In this document: piece after piece, positions 1-8,381 of the stretch
Position numbering within the stretch: the first letter of the stretch is position 1
Layout of the letters: the number at the start of each line of letters is the position of its first letter
Assembly: GCF_008253865.1 (NCBI RefSeq)
Contig: NZ_CP042331.1
Coordinates: forward strand, 1,860,001-1,924,000
DNA length: 64,000 nt
Reading direction: 5' to 3'
From: Bosea sp. F3-2
GTDB lineage: Bacteria; Pseudomonadota; Alphaproteobacteria; Rhizobiales; Beijerinckiaceae
The notes under the pieces: generated by a model
What the model was told of the DNA's origin: nothing
Seen by the model: the letters and a program-made list of their open reading frames with translations, nothing else
Databases searched by the model: none
Program-made: the position numbers and the translations under genes

Positions 1-1064
1 TCGGCCAGACCGAGCACGCGCGGCACGAGACCGCCGGTCAGCACGTTCATATTCATCGGAATGCGCGATTCCAGCTCGGAGAGCTTGAACAGCGATTCCA
101 TCATGAGGTTGGCATCGACGTTGCGGGCGCGCGGCTCGATGACGATGCGGATGTCCTCGGCCGACTCGTCGCGCAGGTCCGCGACCAAGGGCAGCTTCTT
201 GTCGTTGAGCAGCTCGGCGATCTTCTCGATCAGCCGGCCCTTCGAGACCATGTAGGGGATCTCGGTGACCACCGCGAGCCAGGTGCCCCGGCCCTGATCC
301 TCGACCTGCCAGCGCGCGCGGGTGCGGAAGGCGCCGCGGCCGGTTCGATAGGTCTCCGCCATCGACTCCCGGCTCTCGACGATGATGCCGCCAGTCGGGA
401 AATCCGGCCCCGGCACGAAGGTCATGAGCTGCTCGGACGAGGTCTCGGGATGCTGGATCAGGTAGAGCGCGGCATCGCAGAGCTCGGCGGCGTTGTGCGG
501 CGGGATCGAGGTCGCCATGCCGACCGCGATGCCCTGCGAGCCGTTGGCGAGCAGATTGGGGAAGGCCGCCGGCAGCACGACCGGCTCCTCATCCTCACCA
601 TTATAGGTCTCGCGGAAATCGACCGCGTCCTCGTCGATGCCGTCGAGGAGAAGGCGCGCGACCTCGGTCATGCGCGCTTCGGTGTAGCGGTAGGCGGCGG
701 CGTTATCGCCGTCGATATTGCCGAAATTGCCCTGCCCGTCGACGAGCGGATAGCGCTGCGCGAAATCCTGGGCGAGGCGGACCAGCGCGTCATAGACCGA
801 CTGGTCGCCATGCGGGTGGAACTTACCGATGACGTCGCCGACGATGCGGGCGCATTTCTTGTGGACCTGGCCCGGATCGAGCCGCAGCAGCCGCATGGCG
901 TGCAGGATGCGGCGATGGACGGGCTTCAAGCCGTCGCGCGCATCCGGCAGGGCGCGGTGCATGATGGTGGAGAGCGCATAGGCGAGATAGCGCTCCTCAA
1001 GCGCCGATTTCAGATCGATGCGCTCGGCTTCATCTTCCGGCGGCGGATCGACCGGTTTGCCCAT
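1..1064 (-). CDS. parC: DNA topoisomerase IV subunit A (partial, C-terminal part beyond window)
   Basis: ParC forms the breakage-reunion half of topoisomerase IV, which decatenates daughter chromosomes with ParE. About 354 N-terminal residues are visible; the rest lies left of position 1. The start ATG (1062-1064) gives MGKPVDPPPEDEAERIDL, typical of alphaproteobacterial ParC. The winged-helix region has the HPHGD motif near residues 83-87, and the catalytic tyrosine lies in AAAYRYTEA (Tyr127). The residue after HPHGD, equivalent to E. coli ParC Ser80 in the quinolone-resistance region, is Gln (codon CAG), followed four residues later by Asp92. recO lies upstream on the same strand, separated by a repeat. 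Assignment to ParC rather than GyrA rests on the N terminus and the recO neighbour. Confidence 0.95.
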   Translation of the reverse strand, partial: MGKPVDPPPEDEAERIDLKSALEERYLAYALSTIMHRALPDARDGLKPVHRRILHAMRLLRLDPGQVHKKCARIVGDVIGKFHPHGDQSVYDALVRLAQDFAQRYPLVDGQGNFGNIDGDNAAAYRYTEARMTEVARLLLDGIDEDAVDFRETYNGEDEEPVVLPAAFPNLLANGSQGIAVGMATSIPPHNAAELCDAALYLIQHPETSSEQLMTFVPGPDFPTGGIIVESRESMAETYRTGRGAFRTRARWQVEDQGRGTWLAVVTEIPYMVSKGRLIEKIAELLNDKKLPLVADLRDESAEDIRIVIEPRARNVDANLMMESLFKLSELESRIPMNMNVLTGGLVPRVLGLA

Positions 1065-1105
1065 ACGTCTTCAGCCCTCGTCTCGTCGAAAATTCGCGCG
1101 GCCCA

Positions 1106-1218
1106 GATCACGTCGCATTCGGACGGCACCGTCCGAATGCGAAAAACGTGATCGATTCTCAAAGTTAGAGCATTGCTCCACGCGAAAAACCGATCATCAC
1201 TTTTTCGCGCCATGCTCT
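1106..1218. repeat. Two-hairpin intergenic palindromic repeat, divergent variant
   Basis: The first hairpin spans 1106-1153 (outer arms GATCACGT/ACGTGATC, inner perfect stem GCATTCGGAC/GTCCGAATGC). A short spacer follows, then a second hairpin spans 1167-1218 (arms AGAGCAT/ATGCTCT with CGCGAAAAA/TTTTTCGCG inside). It has the same hairpin-spacer-hairpin design and size as the copies at 6082, 8581, 9620, 56614 and 57353, but a different sequence. It lies between recO and parC. Confidence 0.75.
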
Positions 1219-1298
1219 ATGGCACAGCGCGAATCAGCCCGCCAGAACAATGCAGGTACGCCGCCATGCGTGCAAACGCCGGGGCGGGCTTTTGACGC

Positions 1299-2060
1299 TC
1301 AATCGGTGGATGAATCCGCAGCGGGTGAATTCGCCGCGGCGCGCGTCGCCAGTTCAATCAGCCGCGCCCGCTCCGGCGGCTCGCGAAGGCCGCGCGGCTC
1401 GTAGAGGTGACGGCGCAGGAAATGCCCGGTCAGGGCGAAACCGGCCAGAAGCTCAGCCGAGGACGGCTCGCGCCCGCCCTGCCCCTCGACCAGGAAGGCC
1501 GGCAGTGCCAGCAGCCGGTCGAGATAGGGTTGCGCTGCCCGCCGGCTGACGGCTTTGCCCGATTTCGGCGAGACATGGCTGAGATCGTCGGTGGAGCCGG
1601 TCACGACGCAGCGCGCCAGATCGAGCCCGAAGCCGAGCTCCGACAGCATGGCCAGTTCGAAGCGCACGACCAGCGGCGGCGCAAGGCGCGGCTCGTCGAG
1701 ATGGGCGATGAGGACGGCGAGCCCCTCGTAGAGGCCGGGATGCGGATCCCGCTCCGGTAAGAGCCGCAGCAGCCCGGCAATCGTTCCCAGCCCGTAGAGG
1801 GCAATCGGAGCCGCCATCAAGCGGGCAGCGTGGGAAGTCAGCAGCTCGATCTTGTACTCGCCGAGATGCTCATCGAGCCGGGCGCGCCAGGTCAGCGAGA
1901 CGTGGTTGCCCGGCTGCAGTTGCGGCTGCGCCTTCTGCGAACGCCCGCCTCGGACAAGGCCGAGATGACGGCCATGGTCGCGGGTCATCACCTCAAGGAT
2001 CACAGCGCTTTCGCCATGAGCCTTGAGGCCGATGATCGTGCCCTCGTCGGTCCATTCCAT
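1299..2060 (-). CDS. recO: DNA repair protein RecO
   Basis: RecO loads RecA onto SSB-coated single-stranded DNA together with RecR in RecF-pathway recombination repair. The 253-residue product has the usual family length and begins MEWTDEGTIIGLKAHGES, the start of the RecO OB-fold. It continues with the conserved VRGGRSQK stretch and an all-helical C-terminal half around SELGFGLDLARCVVTG and YLDRLLALPAF. The zinc cysteines of some RecO proteins are absent, as is common in alphaproteobacteria. In many relatives recO directly follows era; here it is about 10 kb from era and on the opposite strand, with parC downstream. Confidence 0.95.
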   Translation of the reverse strand: MEWTDEGTIIGLKAHGESAVILEVMTRDHGRHLGLVRGGRSQKAQPQLQPGNHVSLTWRARLDEHLGEYKIELLTSHAARLMAAPIALYGLGTIAGLLRLLPERDPHPGLYEGLAVLIAHLDEPRLAPPLVVRFELAMLSELGFGLDLARCVVTGSTDDLSHVSPKSGKAVSRRAAQPYLDRLLALPAFLVEGQGGREPSSAELLAGFALTGHFLRRHLYEPRGLREPPERARLIELATRAAANSPAADSSTD

Positions 2061-2099
2061 GAACTGGATGTAGGCCAGGCGCGCACCGGAAGGAACCGC

Positions 2100-2191
2100 G
2101 TCATGGTCGGGCTTGACCCGACCATCTCGGCAACCAGCATCCTCTCGTCATGAGATTCTCGGGTCGCCGCTGCGTGGCGCCCGAGAATGAC
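2100..2191. repeat. GTCATTCC-type palindromic repeat (variant copy)
   Basis: The element starts GTCATGGTCGGGCTTGACCC and ends CCCGAGAATGAC, with internal complementary arms. It belongs to the same family as the copies at 3593, 19360, 40349, 43121 and 47062. It sits between recO and the tautomerase gene. Confidence 0.7.
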
Positions 2192-2203
2192 GGCGGCCGC
2201 GCC

Positions 2204-2584
2204 TCAGGCGTATTGCGCGACGCCGGCACCGAAGGACCAGTTCTCGCGGGCGGTCTCGACGAGGTTGATGAAGATGTCGTCCGAGCGCAGGCCGGGATCG
2301 CGCCGCAGGTTCTCGTGGATCCTGGCGAAGAGCGCCTTCTTCTGCGTGATGCCGCGCGAGGCGCTGACGGTGAGCTGGATGATCACCATCGCGTCCGAAC
2401 GGTCGAAGCCGAAATAATTGGCGTCATAGATGAACTCGTCGGCGTCATGCTGATGCACGATGGCGAAGAGATCGCCCTCCGGCACCTCGAAAGTTTCGCG
2501 CAGAGCGCGATAGACGCCGTTGACGATGGCGGCGGGCTCGGAAGCGGGACGGCCGCGGCGCATGGAAATCCGGATCAGGGGCAT
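2204..2584 (-). CDS. Tautomerase family protein (4-oxalocrotonate tautomerase-like)
   Basis: Tautomerase-superfamily proteins use an N-terminal proline, exposed by removal of Met1, as general base. The chosen start at 2584 gives MPLIRISMRRGRP, so Pro is the second codon, and GGAGAG lies just upstream of this ATG. An ATG four codons earlier would bury the proline and was rejected. The 126-residue product is longer than the 60-residue 4-OT subunits and resembles the fused or cis-CaaD/MSAD-like single-chain group. It contains the family-like stretches YRALRETFEVPEGDLFAIV and FINLVETARENWSFG. The gene is divergent from a LysR regulator, which probably controls it. The substrate is unknown. Confidence 0.8.
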   Translation of the reverse strand: MPLIRISMRRGRPASEPAAIVNGVYRALRETFEVPEGDLFAIVHQHDADEFIYDANYFGFDRSDAMVIIQLTVSASRGITQKKALFARIHENLRRDPGLRSDDIFINLVETARENWSFGAGVAQYA

Positions 2585-2653
2585 GGTTCTCTCCATCTGC
2601 AGCAGCCCAAATGGCTACCGGTCGATGGCAAGAAGCTAGCCTTGAATCATAAA

Positions 2654-2665
2654 ACGATAAATCGT
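2654..2665. promoter_or_regulatory. Inverted repeat in AT-rich divergent promoter region
   Basis: ACGAT-AA-ATCGT is a short perfect inverted repeat within an unusually AT-rich stretch (about 2640-2701) between the divergent tautomerase and lysR genes. LysR-type regulators commonly bind dyads in such shared regions. Its use as the operator is an inference. Confidence 0.35.
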
Positions 2666-2701
2666 ATCTTTGTTGATATCATAAATACGGATTTTTGATT
2701 T

Positions 2702-3547
2702 ATGAGCACCCCTGCCCTGGATGTGGAAGCGGTTGCAGCCTTCCTTCAGACCGCCGAGCTGTCGAGCTTCACCCGAGCGGCCGAGGCGCTCGGCTCGACA
2801 CAATCGCTGGTTAGCACGCGGATCAAGCGGCTGGAGACAATACTCGGAAAGCTCCTGCTACAGCGGCATCCACGATTGGTAAGGCTTACTTCCGAGGGTG
2901 AACGCTTCCTGCCGGTCGCCCGGGCGTTCCTCGTTGCCCACAACCGGGCGCTCGCGACCTTCAGCGAAGCAGTAGAACAGATCGCCATCGGTATTAGCGA
3001 GCAGGCCGCCGGCGCCGACGTTCCGGCGCTGCTCGCGCGACTGGCTGCGCGCGACCCCGGCCTCATCGTCAATCTGCGCATCGAGCCGTCGAGCCAGTTG
3101 GAATCGGCCTATGAGGCGGGCGATCTCGATGCGGTCCTCATCCGCAGGATCGGCGCCGGCAAGACCGGCGAGGTTCTGCGCGAGGATAGCCTCGGCTGGT
3201 TTGCCTCCCCCGCCCTGACACGTCGCGAGGACGCGCCGCTGCCGCTCATCAACCTCGTCTCCGAGTGTCGCTTGCGGCAGCACGCCATCAACGCGCTCGA
3301 CCGGCACGCCATCGACTGGCGCGAAGCCTTCATCGGCGGCGGGATGGCCGCGGTACAGGCTGCGCTGACCGGCGGCCTTGGGGTCGCTGCCCTGGCAACC
3401 CGGATCGCCCCGCCAGGCGCCGTCGATATCGGCGCGGATTGGGCGTTGCCATCGCTCGGGCGCTCGCAGGTCGTCCTGCGCAGCAACGCCGCTACGCCAC
3501 GCGGCCGGGCCTTCGTGCGGGAGCTGGCGGCCGCGTTCCGGGGCTAG
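2702..3547 (+). CDS. LysR family transcriptional regulator
   Basis: The 281-residue product has a LysR-type winged HTH at roughly residues 6-65 (FLQTAELSSFTRAAEALGST, then SLVSTRIKRLE), the linker helix, and an effector-binding domain from about residue 90. LysR proteins usually act as tetramers and activate a divergent target while repressing themselves. Here the divergent target is the tautomerase gene at 2204-2584, with only about 117 bp between the two starts. The effector cannot be read from the sequence. The ATG at 2702 starts right after the AT-rich promoter stretch and keeps the full HTH. Confidence 0.9.
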   Translation: MSTPALDVEAVAAFLQTAELSSFTRAAEALGSTQSLVSTRIKRLETILGKLLLQRHPRLVRLTSEGERFLPVARAFLVAHNRALATFSEAVEQIAIGISEQAAGADVPALLARLAARDPGLIVNLRIEPSSQLESAYEAGDLDAVLIRRIGAGKTGEVLREDSLGWFASPALTRREDAPLPLINLVSECRLRQHAINALDRHAIDWREAFIGGGMAAVQAALTGGLGVAALATRIAPPGAVDIGADWALPSLGRSQVVLRSNAATPRGRAFVRELAAAFRG

Positions 3548-3564
3548 GGACGAACCGTCCCTAG
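3544..3564 (+). terminator. Small stem-loop at the end of the lysR gene
   Basis: CTAGGGAC-GAACC-GTCCCTAG forms a perfect 8-bp stem overlapping the lysR stop codon. There is no T-run after it, so a factor-independent terminator role is uncertain. Confidence 0.35.
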
Positions 3565-3592
3565 GGTCAGCCCTTTCGTATCGAAACGCGCC

Positions 3593-3686
3593 GTCTTTCC
3601 GGACAAGGCGCGAAGCGGCGCCGATCCGGAATCCATCGAAGGGCGCTGGCGCTCTACGATGGATTCCGGGTCAAGCCCGGAATGAC
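3593..3686. repeat. GTCATTCC-type palindromic repeat
   Basis: The central hairpin CCGGAATCCATCG/CGATGGATTCCGG is flanked by TCCGGACAAG and CCCGGAATGAC. It matches in reverse the element at 19360-19461. It lies between the convergent lysR and rsh genes. Confidence 0.85.
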
Positions 3687-3712
3687 GGCGTGGTTCCGGT
3701 ATTAAAACCCTC

Positions 3713-5935
3713 CTAGCCGACCACCCGCTCGACGCGGCTGATCACGCGCTTCTCACGCAGCTCGCTGATGATCGCCGAGAGGTGCTTCAGGTCCCAGACG
3801 GTGAGATCGATCGTGACATCGGTGAAATCCGGGTTCGGACGGTTCATCGAGACCGAGTCGATATTGCCGTCATGCTCGGCAATCGTCGTGGTGATCTGCG
3901 CAAGCGAGCCAGGCTCATTGAGCGACTTCAGCGCAATGCGAGCCGGGAAGCGCTGCGGCACCTTGTCGTCGAGATCCCAGCGCACATCGAGCCAGCGCTC
4001 GGGCTCGTTGTCGAAGGCGGCGAGCGCCGGCGACTGGATCGGGTAGATCGTCACCCCCTCGCCCGGCGTCAGGATGCCGACGATGCGATCGCCCGGCACC
4101 GCGCCCCCCTGCGGAGCGAAGCGCACCGGCAGGTCACGGCCGAGGCCGCGGATCGGGATGGCGCTGTCGTCGGAGGGCCCCTCGCCCGGCAGTTTGAACT
4201 TCAGGTTTTCGCCTTGGCGCAGCTCGAACCACCCCTTGCCGCTGGCCGCAGCGCCCGGCTTGGTCTCGGTCGTGGCGCGCTTCTCCGGTTCGAGATCGGG
4301 ATAGACCGCCTTCACGACATCGCCGGAGTACATCTCGCCGCGGCCCACCGCGGCGAGCACGTCGTCGACCGTGTTCCGGGCGAGGCGCCTGAGTGCTGCC
4401 TTGAGCTTGTCGTCGGAGAAAGCACGCTCGGCGCGGGAGAAGGCGCGTTCGAGGATCTGGCGGCCCAGACCCGCATATTGCCGGCGCACGGCGGCGCGGG
4501 TGGCGCGGCGGATGGCGGCACGTGCCTTGCCAGTCACGACGAGCGCCTCCCAGGCCGCCGGTGGCGCCTGGCCCTCGGCACGGGTGATCTCGACTTCGTC
4601 ACCGTTCTGCAATTCGGTCAGGAGCGGCGCGATACGGCCGTTGATCTTGGCGCCGACCGCGCTGTTGCCGACATCGGTGTGCACGGCATAGGCGAAATCG
4701 ATCGGGGTCGCGCCACGCGGCAGGGCGATGAGCCGGCCCTTCGGCGTGAAGCAGAAGACCTGATCGTGGAAGAGCTCGAGCTTGGTGTGCTCGAGAAACT
4801 CCTCGGGGCTGTCGCCCTCGTTCAGCAGATCGACGGTGCGGCGCAGCCACTGATAGGCGCGGCTCTCGTCGCCGAGCTGGGTCGGCTCGCCAGGGCGGCC
4901 ATCCTTGTAGTGCGCATGCGCGGCGATGCCGTATTCGGCGATGCGGTCCATCGAATCGGTACGGATCTGCAATTCGACGCGGCTATGGCCGGGGCCGACC
5001 ACGGTGGTGTGGATCGAGCGGTAATCGTTCTGCTTCGGCGTCGAGATGTAGTCCTTGTAGCGGCCGGGCACCATCGGCCAGGTCATATGGACGATGCCGA
5101 GGACGCGGTAGCAATCCTCCGGCTTCTCGACGATGACGCGAAAGCCGAAGATGTCGGAGAGCTGCTCGAAGGAGACCGACTTCCGCTCCATCTTCTTCCA
5201 GATCGAGTAAGGGCGTTTGCGCCGCCCCGAGACCTGGGCCTGGATGCCGCTGGCGGCGAGCTTCTCCTTCAGATCGCGCTCGATCTCGCCGATCACCCTG
5301 CCCTCGCGCTCGGTGACCTCCTCCAGCCGCTTGGTCACGGTGGCGTGAGCTTCCGGCTTGATGTGGCGGAAGGAGAGCTCCTCCAGCTCCTCTCGCAGCT
5401 CCTGCATACCCATACGGCCGGCCAGCGGCGCGTAGATCTCAATCGTCTCCTCGGCGATGCGCAGGCGCTTCTCAGGCGGGACGAAATGCAGGGTGCGCAT
5501 ATTGTGCAGCCGGTCGGCGAGCTTGACCAGCAGCACCCGGACATCGTCGGCGATGGCGAGCAGGAGCTTGCGGAAATTCTCGCCCTGCGCCGCCTTCTTG
5601 GAGACGAGGTCGAGCTTCTTGATCTTGGTGAGCCCGTCGACGAGCCGGCGGATATCCGGCCCGAACATGCTCTCGATCTCTTCCAGAGTCGCGGCCGTAT
5701 CCTCGACCGTATCGTGCAGCACCGCGGCGACGATGGTGGCATCGTCGAGCTTGAGATCGGTCAGGATCGCCGCGACTTCGAGCGGATGAGCGAAGAACGG
5801 ATCGCCGGAAGCGCGCTTCTGCGTACCGTGCGCGCGCATGGCATAGACATAGGCCCGGTTGAGCAGGTCCTCGTCGGTATTCGGATTGTAGCTCCTGACC
5901 CGGTCAACGAGCTCGTACTGCCGCATTATGCCCAT
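3713..5935 (-). CDS. rsh: Bifunctional (p)ppGpp synthetase/hydrolase (Rsh, RelA/SpoT family)
   Basis: This is the single long RelA/SpoT homolog that makes and degrades the alarmone (p)ppGpp. The hydrolase HD domain carries RASGDP (about 41-46), HPLEVA (His50) and HDTVEDT (His74-Asp75). The synthetase domain has the SGRRKRPYSIWKKM motif and FGFRVIV. A TGS domain follows (LPRGATPIDFAYAVHTDVG), with a C-terminal ACT domain ending in RVERVVG. An intact HD motif indicates both activities. The start at 5935 (MGIMRQYEL) was chosen because relatives begin with MRQYEL; a TTG 33 bases upstream and an ATG at 5926 are alternatives. rpoZ lies upstream on the same strand, a common pairing. Confidence 0.96.
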   Translation of the reverse strand: MGIMRQYELVDRVRSYNPNTDEDLLNRAYVYAMRAHGTQKRASGDPFFAHPLEVAAILTDLKLDDATIVAAVLHDTVEDTAATLEEIESMFGPDIRRLVDGLTKIKKLDLVSKKAAQGENFRKLLLAIADDVRVLLVKLADRLHNMRTLHFVPPEKRLRIAEETIEIYAPLAGRMGMQELREELEELSFRHIKPEAHATVTKRLEEVTEREGRVIGEIERDLKEKLAASGIQAQVSGRRKRPYSIWKKMERKSVSFEQLSDIFGFRVIVEKPEDCYRVLGIVHMTWPMVPGRYKDYISTPKQNDYRSIHTTVVGPGHSRVELQIRTDSMDRIAEYGIAAHAHYKDGRPGEPTQLGDESRAYQWLRRTVDLLNEGDSPEEFLEHTKLELFHDQVFCFTPKGRLIALPRGATPIDFAYAVHTDVGNSAVGAKINGRIAPLLTELQNGDEVEITRAEGQAPPAAWEALVVTGKARAAIRRATRAAVRRQYAGLGRQILERAFSRAERAFSDDKLKAALRRLARNTVDDVLAAVGRGEMYSGDVVKAVYPDLEPEKRATTETKPGAAASGKGWFELRQGENLKFKLPGEGPSDDSAIPIRGLGRDLPVRFAPQGGAVPGDRIVGILTPGEGVTIYPIQSPALAAFDNEPERWLDVRWDLDDKVPQRFPARIALKSLNEPGSLAQITTTIAEHDGNIDSVSMNRPNPDFTDVTIDLTVWDLKHLSAIISELREKRVISRVERVVG

Positions 5936-6027
5936 GCGGGCCTCTGCCTCGACATTCTCTTGTTGCAACTCATGATTATTTGCACAGGCGTGGGCGGCAG
6001 CAAGGCGTTTTCCGGATAGCGGGCATG

Positions 6028-6052
6028 AAAAAGCCCGGCATTGCCGGGCTTT
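6028..6052 (-). terminator. Factor-independent terminator downstream of rpoZ
   Basis: Read on the minus strand, AAAGCCCGGCAATGCCGGGC is followed by a run of T, a strong GC stem with a U-tract. It lies after rpoZ and before rsh, so the two genes are probably separate transcripts. Confidence 0.8.
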
Positions 6053-6081
6053 AACTTCAAACTATGAACAATCGATTCACG

Positions 6082-6184
6082 CTAGATCGCCGTGCCTCCT
6101 ATCGGACGCAAAGTGGCGATCGATCTCTCGGTCAAAGCATCGGATTTCTCCGAAAAGTGGATTCCACTTTTCGGTCCGATGCTC
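6082..6184 (+). repeat. Two-hairpin palindromic repeat, copy 1
   Basis: Hairpin 1 starts CTAGATCGCC and closes with GGCGATCGATC. Hairpin 2 contains CGAAAAGTGGATTCCACTTT and ends in TCGGTCCGATGCTC. It is nearly the same as the copies at 8581, 57353 and, inverted, 56614. It is located between rpoZ and its terminator. Confidence 0.9.
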
Positions 6185-6194
6185 CAGCCGAGGA

Positions 6195-6584
6195 TCAGTC
6201 CTCGTCGTCGGCGCTCTCGGTCGGCGGCACGAGGCCGTCGAGACCGCGCAGCAGATCCTCTTCGCTCATCCGGTCGAACTGGATGTCGCTGTCGGGGGTC
6301 GCGGCGGTGGCGGGGTTGGCGAGCAGCGGCACGGTCTCCGGCTCCGGCTCGTCGACCTCGACATGCTTCTGCAGCGAGTGGATCAGGTCTTCCTTGAGAT
6401 CCTCGGGCTTCAGCTTCTCGTCGGCGATCTCGCGAAGCGCGACGACGGGATTCTTGTCGTTGTCGCGCGCGACGAGGATCGACGAGCCCGACGCGATCAT
6501 CCGCGCGCGATGGCTGGCGAGCAGCACCAGCTCGAAGCGGTTCTCGACCTTGTCGATGCAGTCTTCAACGGTAACGCGAGCCAT
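6195..6584 (-). CDS. rpoZ: DNA-directed RNA polymerase subunit omega
   Basis: Omega binds the beta-prime subunit and assists RNA polymerase assembly and ppGpp response. The 129-residue product begins MARVTVEDCIDKVENRFEL and contains the conserved LLASHRARMIASG and ALREIA stretches in the first 65 residues. The acidic C-terminal tail (about 75-129, ending ESADDED) is longer than the E. coli protein, as in other alphaproteobacteria. It lies upstream of rsh on the same strand, separated by a repeat and a terminator. Confidence 0.97.
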   Translation of the reverse strand: MARVTVEDCIDKVENRFELVLLASHRARMIASGSSILVARDNDKNPVVALREIADEKLKPEDLKEDLIHSLQKHVEVDEPEPETVPLLANPATAATPDSDIQFDRMSEEDLLRGLDGLVPPTESADDED

Positions 6585-6671
6585 GGGCGGCTTCTTCCGA
6601 TCTCAGCGATGCAGGGAATAGGTTGAGCAGGCCCTTACAGCCAAAGCCGCCGGGATGCAAGAAATTCGCGC

Positions 6672-8381
6672 TCAGGCCCGCATGCGCCGGACCATGTCGT
6701 CGAGGGTCGGTTCCAGCCGGCCACCGCCCTCCCCCGCGCGTCCCCCCATCGCCGGCAGCTCATGCGGCTTCAGCTCGGCGAAGCGCATCCGCATCGTGGT
6801 GGCAACGCCTTCACCGAAGGCGATCGCCTCGCGGTTGCCGATCGAGGAGAGGAAGTTGATCGTGCTGGCCGAGGCGTCGGAGATCGCCGAACGGATGATC
6901 TGCTGGTCGCGCTCGTTGGCGAGCCGCATCGCGAAGACCGTCGAGCACTGCGACAGGATGGTCGGGTCGAGTTCGCCCGGGCGCTGCGTGACCACGCCGA
7001 GATAGGCGCCGTATTTGCGCCCTTCCTTGGCGATGCGTGCGATCGCCTGGCGGGTGGGCGCGAAACCAAGCGCCTGGTCGGACGGCACATAGCGATGCGC
7101 CTCTTCGCAGAGCACGAGGACCTCGCAGGCGCCTTGGCTCGCCATGGCGAGGTCGAAGGCCAGCCGCGACAGCACCGAAGCGACGGCATTGACCACCTCG
7201 CCCGGCAGGCCGCCGAGCTGGAAGGCAGTGATCGGCCGGCCATGCATCGGAATGCGGAAGATCTGACCCAAGATCGGCGCCACCGTCTCGTACATGTTGG
7301 CGCGGCCGAACATAAAGCGGTAACGGGGATCAGCATGGAGCGATTCCAGCCGCACCTTCAGCGAGCGCAGCGCCGCCCTGGGCCAACGCTGCTCGTGCAG
7401 GCCGATCATTTCGTCGACGACGGCAAAGGCGTCCTTCAGACGGTAAGGCGTCGATGCGTCGACGCCACCCGTCGATGGCGTCGGTTCTGGGCTGCTGCGC
7501 CCGACGCCGAGATCGAGCGGGCGCTTGAGCAGGCTCGAGCCGAGGTCACGCGCCAGTTCCTGGCTACTCGGAACCCGGTAGCGGGCGCGTGCAGCCGCGA
7601 CGACCTCGCGCAGGATATCGGGCTCGTCGTCCAGGGCCGGCCGGCCGCGGAAGACGATATCGGCGAACTCTTCCTGCTTGAACATCCAGAACGGCAGGTC
7701 GAGCGCGTCGCCATCGATGGTGAGGGCGAGATCCGGAAAGGCCACGGAATATTCGTTGTGCGGATCGAGGATCAGCACGCGCAGGCGCGGACGCGCCGCG
7801 ACGGCACGGCGCAGCAACAGCGAGACGGCGCTCGACTTGCCGACGCCGGTCGTGCCGACGAGGGCGAAATGGCGCGACAGCATGTCCTGAACACTGACGG
7901 TGGCCGGGATGCTGGCATCCTGCGTGATGTGCCCGATCTCGGCGCCGGCCCGGTCGCCAAGGTCGTGGACGAGCGCGAGGTCCCCGGCCCGGATTCGGTG
8001 AGCGACGGCGCCGATCGGCGGATAGGTGGTGATACCGCTCTGGAAGCGCACCGATCCGTCCGCCTTCTCCAGAACCTCACCCAAAAATTCGACCTCGACC
8101 TGGATCGGATTCTCGCCGTCCGTCCAGGCCGGCTCGACCGCATGCAGCTTGTAGACCAGGGCCACGATGCGGCTTTGACCGAGATTGATCGAGATCATAC
8201 GACCGATCGCCCAAGCGTCGCCCGCCTGCCAGTTCGCGGTCGAGACTGCGCTCAGGATGGTGGCGCGCGAGCCATCGCAGGCGATCACCCGCCCGAGCGC
8301 ACGCTCCGGCGGCTGACTAGCATTCCGACGGTCCGGCGTGATGTCCGTGTGGAAGGTCGCGTTCTTCAAGGGGAGTTGCAT
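6672..8381 (-). CDS. HerA-like ATP-binding protein (DUF87 family DNA translocase)
   Basis: The 569-residue product has an N-terminal HAS-barrel-like region, then a FtsK/HerA-type ATPase. Walker A is GTTGVGKSS (about 176-184), the Walker B-like segment is VLILDPHNEYS, and a later VLVLCEEAHRYVP carries acidic residues typical of HerA. TQRPGELDPTILSQC also matches the HerA sensor region. HerA forms hexameric rings that translocate DNA, usually with the nuclease NurA, but no nurA is adjacent. The ATG at 8381 was chosen; a TTG at 8414 in the same frame is possible. Relatives are widespread in Rhizobiales as stand-alone genes with poorly known function. Confidence 0.85.
   Translation of the reverse strand: MQLPLKNATFHTDITPDRRNASQPPERALGRVIACDGSRATILSAVSTANWQAGDAWAIGRMISINLGQSRIVALVYKLHAVEPAWTDGENPIQVEVEFLGEVLEKADGSVRFQSGITTYPPIGAVAHRIRAGDLALVHDLGDRAGAEIGHITQDASIPATVSVQDMLSRHFALVGTTGVGKSSAVSLLLRRAVAARPRLRVLILDPHNEYSVAFPDLALTIDGDALDLPFWMFKQEEFADIVFRGRPALDDEPDILREVVAAARARYRVPSSQELARDLGSSLLKRPLDLGVGRSSPEPTPSTGGVDASTPYRLKDAFAVVDEMIGLHEQRWPRAALRSLKVRLESLHADPRYRFMFGRANMYETVAPILGQIFRIPMHGRPITAFQLGGLPGEVVNAVASVLSRLAFDLAMASQGACEVLVLCEEAHRYVPSDQALGFAPTRQAIARIAKEGRKYGAYLGVVTQRPGELDPTILSQCSTVFAMRLANERDQQIIRSAISDASASTINFLSSIGNREAIAFGEGVATTMRMRFAELKPHELPAMGGRAGEGGGRLEPTLDDMVRRMRA

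Noticed and set aside
450..1151. Long plus-strand reading frame over parC
   Set aside because: It is the complement of conserved parC codons; the protein is Arg/Asp/Ala-rich with no recognisable family.
3782..6019. 745-codon plus-strand frame opposite rsh
   Set aside because: It is fully antisense to a clearly conserved gene; long shadow frames are expected in GC-rich DNA.
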